Assembly: GCF_004028095.1 (NCBI RefSeq)
Contig: NZ_SBHM01000007.1
Span: forward strand, 1,922,001 to 1,986,000
Source: Paenarthrobacter ureafaciens
GTDB lineage: Bacteria > Actinomycetota > Actinomycetes > Actinomycetales > Micrococcaceae
Direction of reading: 5' to 3'
Length of the DNA stretch: 64,000 bases
Positions 34,777 to 43,029 of the stretch are shown one piece after another. Position 1 is the first letter of the stretch; each line of letters begins with the position of its first letter. Under the pieces are notes generated by a model, which was not told the DNA's origin, did not search any database, and saw nothing but the letters and a program-made list of their open reading frames with translations. A program made the translations under genes and the position numbers.

Positions 34777-34806
34777 GGCAGCCTCCAAAACTTCGGGATG
34801 AGTAAT

Positions 34807-34834
34807 GAATATTCGTCAGAAAAGGTCGCTTTTC
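34807..34834. promoter_or_regulatory. Dyads in the lysR-putA intergenic region
   Basis: GAATATTC (34807-34814) and the inverted repeat GAAAAG-GTCG-CTTTTC (34819-34834) lie between the divergent genes, 66-93 bp before putA. They are candidate LysR binding sites. Confidence 0.45.
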
Positions 34835-34899
34835 CTAATGGGATTGTAGATCCATACTGATGGAAACAAACAAACTTCTCCGCCCCAGAAGGAGCCCTC

Positions 34900-37800
34900 A
34901 TGACCAGCACCCTCCCGGATGCGACCTCCCCGCGCACCCAGGATTCCGGGCAGTTCGACGCACTGGCCCACGAGGCCATTGCGCTGGTTCGCCATTGGCT
35001 GACTGAAGCCGCCAAAATTCCTGTTGACGTTTCCGCGCAACGGCTCGCCGGAGTCCTGAAGGACCCGAACGGCCTGGAGTTCACGGTCGGATTCGTCGAC
35101 GGCGTCATCCGCCCCGAGGACCTGTCGGTCGCCGGCCGGAAACTCGCCGAACTGGCACCCAAGGTGCCCACGTTCCTCCCGTGGTACATGCGCGGCGCCG
35201 TCCGCGTCGGCGGGATCATGGCCCCGATCATGCCCCAGGTGGTCATTCCCATCGCACGCCGCGTACTCCGCGAAATGGTGGGCCACCTGATTGTCGATGC
35301 CACCGATGCCAAGCTCGGTCCGGCCATCGCCAAAATCAAGCAGGACGGCGTCCACCTTAACGTGAACCTCCTGGGCGAAGCGGTCCTGGGCGAGCACGAG
35401 GCCCAGCGTCGTTTGGACGGCACGTTGAAGCTCCTGGCCCGCGAGGACGTGGACTACGTGTCCATCAAGGAATCCTCCACCGTGGCCCCGCACTCCCCGT
35501 GGGCCTTCGACGAGGCAGTGGACCACGTGGTGGAGAAGCTCACCCCGCTCTACCGCCTGGCAGCGTCCTTCCCCAAGCCCAAGTTCATCAACCTGGACAT
35601 GGAGGAATACAAAGACCTCAGCATGACCATCGCCGTGTTCAAGCGGATCCTGGATATGCCCGAGTTCCTGAACCTCGAGGCGGGCATCGTCCTGCAGGCC
35701 TACCTCCCGGACGCACTCGGCGCCATGCAGGAACTGCAGGAGTGGGCCGCCGCACGCCGCGCCAAGGGTGGTGCGCCCATCAAGGTGCGTGTGGTCAAGG
35801 GTGCCAACCTTCCCATGGAACAGGTGGAGGCATCACTCCACGACTGGCCGCTGGCCACATGGGGCAGCAAGCAGGATTCGGACACCAGCTACAAGAGCGT
35901 CATCAACTACGCCCTCACCCCTGAGCACATTGACGCCGTCCGCATCGGCGTCGCGGGACACAACCTCTTCGACGTCGCTTTCGCCTGGCTCCTGGCGAAG
36001 CAGCGGGGCGTCACTGAAGGCATCGAGTTCGAGATGCTGCTCGGCATGGCGACCGGCCAGGCGACCGCTGTCCGGAAGGACGTCGGCAGCCTGCTCCTCT
36101 ACACCCCGGTGGTCCACCCGGGTGAGTTCGATGTTGCCATCGCCTACCTGATCCGGCGTCTCGAAGAGGGAGCCAGCCAGGAAAACTTCATGTCTGCCGT
36201 GTTCGAGCTCAGCGACAATGAACCGCTCTTCGAACGTGAAAAGCAGCGTTTCCTGAACTCCCTCGCGAACCTGAGCGAGGATGTGCCGGAGCCGAACCGC
36301 AAGCAGGACCGCCACCTTCCGGCTGAACCCGCCCCGACCGAGGGCTTCCGCAACACCCCGGACACCGACCCCGCCCTCCCGGCCAACCGGGCTTGGGGCC
36401 GCGACATCCTGGCGCGCATCCCCGGCTCCACGGCGGGTAACGCAATCGTCGAGTCCACCAAGGTATCCGACGCCGCCGAACTCGAACGCATCATCGCCGC
36501 GGCACTCGAAGCAGGCAAGGCATGGGGAGCCCGCCCGGCAGTCGAGCGTGCCGCGACCCTCCACCGTGCCGGGGACATCCTCGAGTCCCGCCGGGCCGAG
36601 CTGCTCGAGGTGATGGCCTCCGAAACCGGCAAGACCCTGGACCAAGGCGATCCCGAAGTCAGCGAGGCGATCGACTTCGCGCACTATTACGCCGAACGCG
36701 CCAAGGATTTGGAAACGGTCGACGGCGCCACGTTCGTCCCGGCCAACCTCACCGTAGTGACACCCCCGTGGAACTTCCCGGTGGCGATCCCCGCAGGCTC
36801 GACGCTCGCAGCGCTCGCCTCAGGTTCCGCCGTCGTGATCAAACCGGCCAAGCAGGCCCGCCGCTCCGGTTCCGTGATGGTGGACGCGCTGTGGGAAGCC
36901 GGCGTGCCGCGTGAGCTGCTGGCGCTCGTGCAGCTCGAAGAGCGGGAGCTGGGCACGCAGTTGGTGTCGCACCCGAGCGTGAACCGCGTGATCTTGACCG
37001 GTGGTTACGAAACCGCAGAACTTTTCCGTTCCTTCCGCCAGGACCTTCCGCTGCTGGCGGAAACGTCCGGTAAGAACGCGATCATCGTCACCCCGAGCGC
37101 CGACCTTGACCTGGCCGCCAAGGACGTCGTGTACTCGGCGTTCGGCCATGCCGGCCAGAAGTGCTCCGCGGCGTCCCTCGTGATCCTTGTGGGTTCCGTT
37201 GCGAAGTCCAAGCGCTTCCACAACCAACTGATCGACGCCGCGCGGTCCCTCACCGTGGGCTACCCGGACAACGCCACCACGCAGATGGGTCCCATCATCG
37301 AGCCCGCCAACGGCAAGCTCCTCAACGCCCTGACCACCTTGGGCGAAGGGGAAACCTGGGCCGTCAAACCCGAACGCCTCGACGGGACGGGCCGCTTGTG
37401 GTCCCCGGGCATCCGTTCCGGAGTCAAGCGCGGCTCCTACTTCCACCTGACGGAGTTCTTTGGACCGGTGCTCGGCGTCATGACCGCCGAGACCTTGGAA
37501 GAAGCCATCGCCATCCAGAACGAGATCGAATACGGCCTCACCGCCGGGCTGCACTCCCTGGACTCCGCCGAAATCGGCACCTGGCTGGAGACCATCCAGG
37601 CCGGCAACCTGTACGTCAACCGAGGCATCACCGGCGCGATCGTCCAGCGCCAGCCCTTCGGCGGGTGGAAGAAGTCCGCTGTGGGTGCCGGGACCAAAGC
37701 CGGTGGCCCGAACTACCTCATCGGCTTGGGCAACTGGGTGCCCGCAGAGGCACACGCCAAGCGCGGCACCGTCCTGCAGGCTGCCGCTGCGGAGATTCTC

Positions 37801-38361
37801 GCCGCAGCGAAGTCCGTGGACGTCACCGGCGAGGAGCTCCGCGTCCTGGAGCAGTCGCTGTTCAGTGACGCCGACGCCTGGGCGAGCGAGTTCGGTACCC
37901 GCAAGGACGTCTCCGCCCTGACCGCGGAGCGGAATGTCTTCCGCTACCGTCCCATCCCGGTCACTATCCGCCTCTCGGAAGGCGAGCGGATCGCCGACCT
38001 GCTGCGGCTTGTCGCGGCCGGCGCGGTGGCCGGTTCGGCACTCAAGGTGAGCTCCGCCGTCGTACTTCCGGACGCCGTGGTGAGCGTATTTGCGAACCTG
38101 AATGTCAGCGTCCGGGTCGAGGACGACGCCGCGTGGCTGGCCCGCGCAGCAACGTTCGACGGCGGCCGCATCCGCCTGATCGGTGGCGACTTCACCGCGC
38201 TGAGCGCGGCGACCGGTGGCCGTCCGGACATCGCTGTGTATCACGGAGCGGTGACCCAGGCCGGGCGGATCGAGATGCTGCCGTTCCTCCGCGAACAGGC
38301 CGTGTCCATCACAGCCCACCGCTTCGGCACCCCGAACCACCTCTCGGACGGGCTGATCTAG
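34900..38361 (+). CDS. putA: Bifunctional proline dehydrogenase / P5C dehydrogenase
   Basis: PutA of 1153 aa oxidising proline to glutamate with substrate channelling. The N-terminal proline dehydrogenase barrel (about 20-430) includes YVSIKESSTVAPHSPWAFDE, EAGIVLQAYLPDAL, RVVKGANLPMEQVEA and GHNLFDVAFAWLL. The aldehyde dehydrogenase domain (about 490-960) has VTPPWNFPVAIPAGS, the Glu in PLLAETSGKNAI, the catalytic Cys755 in GHAGQKCSAAS and the EFFGPVLGVM motif. About 190 C-terminal residues form an extra domain. No ribbon-helix-helix DNA-binding domain is present, so regulation is external, probably by the divergent LysR. GAAGGAG precedes the ATG. Confidence 0.97.
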   Translation: MTSTLPDATSPRTQDSGQFDALAHEAIALVRHWLTEAAKIPVDVSAQRLAGVLKDPNGLEFTVGFVDGVIRPEDLSVAGRKLAELAPKVPTFLPWYMRGAVRVGGIMAPIMPQVVIPIARRVLREMVGHLIVDATDAKLGPAIAKIKQDGVHLNVNLLGEAVLGEHEAQRRLDGTLKLLAREDVDYVSIKESSTVAPHSPWAFDEAVDHVVEKLTPLYRLAASFPKPKFINLDMEEYKDLSMTIAVFKRILDMPEFLNLEAGIVLQAYLPDALGAMQELQEWAAARRAKGGAPIKVRVVKGANLPMEQVEASLHDWPLATWGSKQDSDTSYKSVINYALTPEHIDAVRIGVAGHNLFDVAFAWLLAKQRGVTEGIEFEMLLGMATGQATAVRKDVGSLLLYTPVVHPGEFDVAIAYLIRRLEEGASQENFMSAVFELSDNEPLFEREKQRFLNSLANLSEDVPEPNRKQDRHLPAEPAPTEGFRNTPDTDPALPANRAWGRDILARIPGSTAGNAIVESTKVSDAAELERIIAAALEAGKAWGARPAVERAATLHRAGDILESRRAELLEVMASETGKTLDQGDPEVSEAIDFAHYYAERAKDLETVDGATFVPANLTVVTPPWNFPVAIPAGSTLAALASGSAVVIKPAKQARRSGSVMVDALWEAGVPRELLALVQLEERELGTQLVSHPSVNRVILTGGYETAELFRSFRQDLPLLAETSGKNAIIVTPSADLDLAAKDVVYSAFGHAGQKCSAASLVILVGSVAKSKRFHNQLIDAARSLTVGYPDNATTQMGPIIEPANGKLLNALTTLGEGETWAVKPERLDGTGRLWSPGIRSGVKRGSYFHLTEFFGPVLGVMTAETLEEAIAIQNEIEYGLTAGLHSLDSAEIGTWLETIQAGNLYVNRGITGAIVQRQPFGGWKKSAVGAGTKAGGPNYLIGLGNWVPAEAHAKRGTVLQAAAAEILAAAKSVDVTGEELRVLEQSLFSDADAWASEFGTRKDVSALTAERNVFRYRPIPVTIRLSEGERIADLLRLVAAGAVAGSALKVSSAVVLPDAVVSVFANLNVSVRVEDDAAWLARAATFDGGRIRLIGGDFTALSAATGGRPDIAVYHGAVTQAGRIEMLPFLREQAVSITAHRFGTPNHLSDGLI

Positions 38362-38373
38362 CAGGTCACGCAT

Positions 38374-38430
38374 CGAGGGGTTGGCTTTCGGTACAAAGTG
38401 CCTGTGCAAGGGTCCAAAGCTAACCCCTCG
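38374..38430. repeat. Long imperfect palindrome after putA
   Basis: Arms CGAGGGGTTGGCTTTCG(G) at 38374-38391 and CCAAAGCTAACCCCTCG at 38414-38430 pair over about 16 bp around a loop that includes ACAAAGTGCCTGTGCAAGG. The right arm overlaps the last codons and stop of the convergent MpaB-family gene. It may act as a terminator, or as a dispersed repeat element. Confidence 0.7.
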
Positions 38431-39340
38431 ACGACGCCCGTCCCAACCGCTCAAGCCGACGCCGGGCAGCCAGCTCGCTGGGGCCGCGCCGGCCAAGGGC
38501 AAGGTGGACGAAGGCCAGGATCGCCTTGGCCGCCGTGATGGCCGGCAACGGCACGGGACCCAGGCGGGCTTTCCGCAAGCCAAGGAGGTCCCGGTACTTG
38601 GGTTCAAGGCTTGCGACGGCGGCAGCGAACAGAATACGGTAACCCGGCCTCAGCAACGGGCTCAGGGGCGGCGTCCGGATGAATTCGACCGTCTCGGCAA
38701 GGCGTTCGTCGCACCGCAAAGCGCCGGAGGAGTACCAGCGGTCCAGCTCCCGCCGAACCTCCGTTTCCGTGACGGGCGGATCCTCCACACCCATGAGCCG
38801 GCCGGCCGATGCCCACTCACGGACGTAGGCGTCGGCGCCGCCGGGGATGGGGCCGCCGAAGATGCGGTGCGCCGCGAGGAACGAGTCCGCGTAGGTCACG
38901 TGGACCCAGCGGAGGAGCTCCGGATTGTTGGCTGCGTAGTCGCGCGGTGTTCCGTTCCCGTCGATGTACGTTCCCTGGACACGCTGGTGCAGTTTCCTGA
39001 CCCTGTTGGTGGCCTCTTGTGCGGCCTCCGTTGAACCGTAGGTCACCGTGAAGATCCAGCGGATGGTGCTTGCGAGGCGGCCCAGGGGGTCTTCCTTGAA
39101 CCCGGAATGCTCATACACGCCGGCAAGTGCGCCCGGGTGGAGTGCCTGCATCAAGAGGACCCGGATGCCGGCCACGATGGTGGACATGGAGCCGTGCACA
39201 GCCCACACCGCCGACCCCGGAAGGTGGTATCCGGCGTCGTTCCCTTCTGCGAGGCGAGGCACCCACTCAGGCGGTGTTCCGGACGTTCCGGTGAACGTGC
39301 GCTGAAGTTCGTGGCGGTACTCGAGGAAGTAGTTCCGCAT
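38420..39340 (-). CDS. MpaB-family (DUF2236) oxygenase
   Basis: A 306-aa protein of the oxygenase MpaB / DUF2236 family, related to heme-containing latex-clearing proteins and to the mycophenolic-acid oxygenase MpaB. Family landmarks are GSAVWAVHGSMSTIVAGIRV, LLMQALHPGALAGVYEHSGF, RTIRWIFTVTYGS-like STIRWIFTVTYGSTEAA, VQGTYIDGNGTPRDYAANNP and LLRWVHVTYADSFL; the conserved His and Arg residues expected to bind heme are kept. Substrate is unknown. The gene is 10 bp downstream of the truncated MFS gene on the same strand. Its 3' end forms part of a palindrome. Confidence 0.9.
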   Translation of the reverse strand: MRNYFLEYRHELQRTFTGTSGTPPEWVPRLAEGNDAGYHLPGSAVWAVHGSMSTIVAGIRVLLMQALHPGALAGVYEHSGFKEDPLGRLASTIRWIFTVTYGSTEAAQEATNRVRKLHQRVQGTYIDGNGTPRDYAANNPELLRWVHVTYADSFLAAHRIFGGPIPGGADAYVREWASAGRLMGVEDPPVTETEVRRELDRWYSSGALRCDERLAETVEFIRTPPLSPLLRPGYRILFAAAVASLEPKYRDLLGLRKARLGPVPLPAITAAKAILAFVHLALGRRGPSELAARRRLERLGRASSRG

Positions 39341-39350
39341 GCCTTACAAA

Positions 39351-39806
39351 CTACACGCGGGAGCGGCGCCTGGCAGGTGCTGCTGCCACCAGCAGGGCGG
39401 CAATGGCGACGGCGGCGCTCAGGATGAGTCCCGGACGGTACTGCTCCAGCATGGCTTGGGCGCTGACCGAACCCTCAGTGTGTCCGTGTCCGCTGACCAA
39501 GGCCGTAGTGACGGCGAGGACCAGTGCTGCGCCAACCTGCGTGCTGGTTTGGATCAGTCCGGCGGCCAGACCTTGCTCGGAATCGCGGATACCGGCCGTG
39601 GCCTGGACGTTGATGGACGGGAACGCCAGGGCGAAGCCGAGTCCAAGCAGGATCACCGAAGGCAGGATGTCCAGTGCGTAATTGGGCGTTGTGCCCACGC
39701 GGAGGAACAACACGTAGCCCAGGCCCAGGGCGGTCAGGCCCGTCAGGATGAGCTGCGTGGCGCCGAACTTCTCTATGAGGCGGTCCGCGAACGGTGCGCT
39801 CGTCGC
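39351..39806 (-). pseudogene. C-terminal remnant of an MFS transporter
   Basis: Only the last 150 or so residues of a DHA2-type major facilitator remain: APFADRLIEKFGATQLIL, LPSVILLGLGFALAFPSINV, DSEQGLAAGLIQTSTQVGAA and a final helix with a basic end. About 300 N-terminal residues are missing. MFS similarity stops near 39806, exactly where the opposite strand begins to look like the N-terminus of a MarR regulator. The ORF formally extends to 39836 but its first residues (MLRHCSTS) are antisense to MarR. A deletion between an originally divergent MarR-MFS pair is the simplest explanation. The remnant cannot form a transporter. Confidence 0.85.
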
Positions 39807-40167
39807 CACCAAGCTGGTTGAGCAGTGGCGCAGCATCCAGGACTCCTACTTCCGCACCGCCGGAGCTCTCGACCGTGCGCTGGAAGCGAAGTTCGACATC
39901 GGCCTCAACGAGTTCGAAATCCTGGACCTCGTGGCCGAAAGTACGGACGCTGCCTGCCGTATGAAGCAGCTGGGGGAGCGGACGCCCATGACGCAAAGCG
40001 CAGTTTCCAAAGTGGTGGACCGGCTTGAAAAAGCCGGGCTGGTGTCACGCCAAACGTGCGCGGACGATCGCCGGTCGGTCTTCCTGGAACTAACGGAAGC
40101 CGGCCGCGCACTCCATGCTTCCGCGGCGATCGAACACCGCGCATTGCTCAAGGAAAACCTGACCTGA
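39748..40167 (+). CDS. MarR-family regulator with replaced N-terminus
   Basis: MarR winged-helix protein. From LVEQWRSIQDSYFRTAGALD (39814 on) it is a normal family member, with helix LNEFEILDLVAES, recognition region RTPMTQSAVSKVVDRLEKAG and wing LVSRQTCADDRRSVFLELTE. The first 22 codons (MSCVAPNFSMRRSANGALVA) are antisense to the MFS remnant and cannot be native. The original start seems to have been lost in the deletion, and ATG 39748 or 39775 now supply one, without a clear ribosome site. The DNA-binding core looks intact, so it may still be functional if expressed; its original promoter is gone. Confidence 0.8.
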   Translation: MSCVAPNFSMRRSANGALVATKLVEQWRSIQDSYFRTAGALDRALEAKFDIGLNEFEILDLVAESTDAACRMKQLGERTPMTQSAVSKVVDRLEKAGLVSRQTCADDRRSVFLELTEAGRALHASAAIEHRALLKENLT

Positions 40168-40325
40168 GCGCGTCATGGCCGAAGCTCAAGATGTCTTGAG
40201 GAAAAGCTGAGCCAACCTTTCGCTCGAAGTCAAGCTGGAAGCCTTTATTTTCATTGGCTTACCCGCAACAATGGTGCATGCACGCCAGGCTGGGGTTTGG
40301 TGCCGCTGGCTTTGGGGAGTGTTTT

Positions 40326-41912
40326 GTGGGCAAGCATCATGAATCAGACCGGGTAGCGATCCTGGTGCGCACCGAGGGTTTCCGCCGCGTTTTCATCGCA
40401 GGCGCCCTCGCGATAGCTGCGTTCTTCGCTTTTGGATTCCAACCGCTGACGTCCGGTCCGTCGTATTCGCTGGATGGCGCGTCGGCCCAAGGAGTCGTCG
40501 GCCCGCTGGCACTGGGAACCTTGGTGCCGCCTGAGGCCGAAACCCTGGTGCTGGACAACATGCCAGAGCCTCCTCAGCAAGTGGCCGGCACGCCGATGGT
40601 GTATTTCGACCGTGCCTTGGTCCGCACCGTGGGTGCCGATGGTTCCGGCGCGCTGACGGTTGCCTCGGCAGGGCTGTCCCGTCCGCCGGCCGGTCACCTG
40701 TACTCGCCCCTGGAAGTCCTGAATCCCAGCTCTCCCTACGGCTACCGCTTCAGCCCGCTGACGGGCCTGCCCGGTGAATTCCACTGGGGCCAGGACTATG
40801 CGGCGGCTTGCGGTACCCGCGTTTACTCGGCGGACTCGGGGACGGTCAAGGCCGTGGGCTGGCACATTTGGGGTGGCGGCAACCGCGTCGAGATTGAGCA
40901 CGGCAACGGCTTGGTGACCACGTATAACCACCTGCAGGCCATCGGAGTTACGCAAGGCCAGTCAGTCCGGGTGGGCCAAGTGATCGCCGAGGTCGGCACC
41001 ACTGGATGGTCCACCGGCTGCCATCTCCACTTCGAAACGATCGTCAACGGGCTGCACACCAACCCGAACCAGTGGCAGTTGCTGCCCATCAAGCAGATCG
41101 ATCCGCTCCAGGGCATCACCATGGTGAACTACCAGCCCGGTGTCGGCACGGGATCCGGCACTCCGCAGTGGGCAGTGCCCATCACGGACGGGACCACCCG
41201 GGCAGTCATCGGTGGTGAGCATGAAGAAGATGTGGCGCCGCCCGTCACGCAGACGCCGGTGAGCCCAGGGACGCCGTCGAACACGGCAACTCCGTCCAAC
41301 CCGGGCGGCTCACAGACCGCGACGCCGACTCCGACGCAGACGGCCGCGCCGTCGCCAACCGGCACCGCGACGCCGACTCCGACGCAGACCGCGACGCCGA
41401 CTCCCACCGGGACCGCGACGCCGACTCCGACGCAGACGGCCACGCCGTCGCCCACCGGGACCGCGACGCCGACTCCCACCGGAACTGCTGCGCCCACCAC
41501 TACGGCGCCGACGACGACGGCCCCCGTCACTACGGTTCCCGCCGCACCGACGGCTGAATCCGCCGTCGTACCGCCTGCAACGACAGTGCCGCCTGCAACG
41601 ACAGCTCCGGATCCCGCACCCGTAGCACCTCCCGCGGTGACTGCACCGGAACCGGCTCCGGCAGTGGTCGCTCCGGCACCCGCCCCGGCTGTGGTGGCGC
41701 CGGCACCGGCAGTCGTTGCACCTGCGCCGGCTCCGGTCGTGACGCAGCAGGCTCCCGCCGCCCCCGCACCTGCACCAACGCCGGCTGCAACGCTGGCGAC
41801 ACTTCCCACGGTGGTCCTGCCGCCTGGATACATCCTGATCGCACCGGACCTCGTTCAGCGCCCGGATGGTGTGATCGTGCCGTTGTCCAGCCTGATCCTG
41901 CCCACGCCGTAG
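40326..41912 (+). CDS. M23 peptidoglycan endopeptidase with Thr/Pro repeats
   Basis: Envelope protein of 528 aa. A signal anchor at about 21-38 (RVFIAGALAIAAFFAFGF) precedes an M23/LytM domain (about 130-255) with all zinc ligands: His153 and Asp157 in HWGQD, and the HLH pair His233/His235 in CHLHFE. It therefore likely cuts peptide cross-links. From 300 on, the protein is Thr/Pro/Ala-rich, including 16-residue repeats of TATPTPTQTATPSPTG type and long Pro-Ala stretches. It ends with a short conserved-looking motif (LPPGYILIAPDLVQRPDGVI). The start is GTG 40326 with GGGGAG upstream; ORFs from 40254 or 40278 lack ribosome sites. Confidence 0.9.
   Translation: MGKHHESDRVAILVRTEGFRRVFIAGALAIAAFFAFGFQPLTSGPSYSLDGASAQGVVGPLALGTLVPPEAETLVLDNMPEPPQQVAGTPMVYFDRALVRTVGADGSGALTVASAGLSRPPAGHLYSPLEVLNPSSPYGYRFSPLTGLPGEFHWGQDYAAACGTRVYSADSGTVKAVGWHIWGGGNRVEIEHGNGLVTTYNHLQAIGVTQGQSVRVGQVIAEVGTTGWSTGCHLHFETIVNGLHTNPNQWQLLPIKQIDPLQGITMVNYQPGVGTGSGTPQWAVPITDGTTRAVIGGEHEEDVAPPVTQTPVSPGTPSNTATPSNPGGSQTATPTPTQTAAPSPTGTATPTPTQTATPTPTGTATPTPTQTATPSPTGTATPTPTGTAAPTTTAPTTTAPVTTVPAAPTAESAVVPPATTVPPATTAPDPAPVAPPAVTAPEPAPAVVAPAPAPAVVAPAPAVVAPAPAPVVTQQAPAAPAPAPTPAATLATLPTVVLPPGYILIAPDLVQRPDGVIVPLSSLILPTP
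41316..41482 (+). repeat. 48-bp coding tandem repeat, about 3.5 copies
   Basis: In-frame units of 16 residues (TATPTPTQTAxPxPTG) inside the M23 peptidase linker; copies differ mainly by silent changes, a sign of recent expansion or slippage. Confidence 0.85.
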
Positions 41913-42039
41913 GTCGGTGCACCCCGGCGGACTCTGTGGAGAGCTCCGGCGGTGACCGCAGGGAGGAAGAATTTTCCAACTTTCCGCCCGAAATTAGCCG
42001 AATGTTCGCTTCCTATCTGGTTGGATTGGACCTACTGGA

Positions 42040-43029
42040 TTGACACGGGAGTCGCCGGCTCCCACGGACGCTAAGGCAGCCATGGAGCTCATCGAGGCCG
42101 AATATCCGAAACCAGGTCACGTGCTGTTGCACCTGAGTGATCTGCACCTGCTGGGCGGAACGCGTGCCCTTCATGGCGCTGTTGACAGCACGGAGCGGCT
42201 GCGCGAAGTCTGCCAGCAGATCATCGATTCGAGGATCCATGCCGAAGCCGTGATCTTCACCGGCGACCTCGCGGAAAAGGGCGAACTCGAGGCCTACGAA
42301 CGGCTCCGCGAAGTAGTGGAACCGCTGTGCGCGGCCCTCGGGGCTACGCCGGTCTGGGCCATGGGTAACCACGACAACCGGGCTAATTTCCGCGCGGTTT
42401 TCCCGGAGGCCGCGAAAGGCAGCCGGCCCATGGATCCGATGGACCGGAGCTACTTCGTGAACGGCCTTCGGATCATCACCTTGGACACCACGGTTCCCGG
42501 ACACCACCACGGCGAGTTGTCGGAGCAGCAGCTTGAATGGCTGGCCGATGAGCTCTCCACACCAGCCCCCGACGGCACCATCCTGGCGCTCCACCACCCA
42601 CCCGTGCCCTGCGTCCAGGACCTCGCGGTGTTGGTGGAGCTGCGGGACCAGGGCCGCCTGGCCGCCGTCGTCGGCAACTCGGACGTCAGGGCCATCCTGG
42701 GCGGCCACCTGCATTACTCGACGTCGGCCACCTTTGCCGGCGTACCGGTGTCGGTGGCTTCAGCCACCTGCTACACCCAGGACCTGGCGGTGGGCGCCGG
42801 CGGCCAGAGGGGCCGCGACGGCGCCCAGGCCTACAACATGGTGCACGTTTACGAGGACACGATTGTGCACTCCGTGGTGCCCCTGTCCGGCGGCGACACC
42901 GTGGGCGAAGAACTCGACGCCGAAGGAGTCCGGCGCCGCTTGGAGGCCGCCGGAGTCGCCATCCCCGGCCAGTCACGCACACGCTTCAGGGGGAAGACCC
43001 GCTTGTCTACTTCTCCCAAGGTGCCTTGA
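42040..43029 (+). CDS. Metallophosphoesterase, class III cAMP phosphodiesterase-like
   Basis: Calcineurin-type phosphoesterase of 329 aa with the full metal-binding series: HLSDLHL (about 31-37), FTGDLAE, GNHDNR, LHHPP and GGHLHYS. Pattern and length match the CpdA/Rv0805-like class III cyclic nucleotide phosphodiesterases. The preferred substrate cannot be inferred, since many relatives hydrolyse other phosphodiesters better than cAMP. ORF start is TTG 42040; ATG 42082 (MELIEAEYPKPGH) with AAGGCA upstream is an alternative. The 3' end overlaps that of the convergent Stealth gene by 23 bp. Confidence 0.93.
   Translation: MTRESPAPTDAKAAMELIEAEYPKPGHVLLHLSDLHLLGGTRALHGAVDSTERLREVCQQIIDSRIHAEAVIFTGDLAEKGELEAYERLREVVEPLCAALGATPVWAMGNHDNRANFRAVFPEAAKGSRPMDPMDRSYFVNGLRIITLDTTVPGHHHGELSEQQLEWLADELSTPAPDGTILALHHPPVPCVQDLAVLVELRDQGRLAAVVGNSDVRAILGGHLHYSTSATFAGVPVSVASATCYTQDLAVGAGGQRGRDGAQAYNMVHVYEDTIVHSVVPLSGGDTVGEELDAEGVRRRLEAAGVAIPGQSRTRFRGKTRLSTSPKVP

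Noticed and set aside
36820..38607. 595-aa minus-strand ORF opposite putA
   Set aside because: Shadow of putA codon bias; it runs through the convergent gene end and has no ribosome site or motifs.
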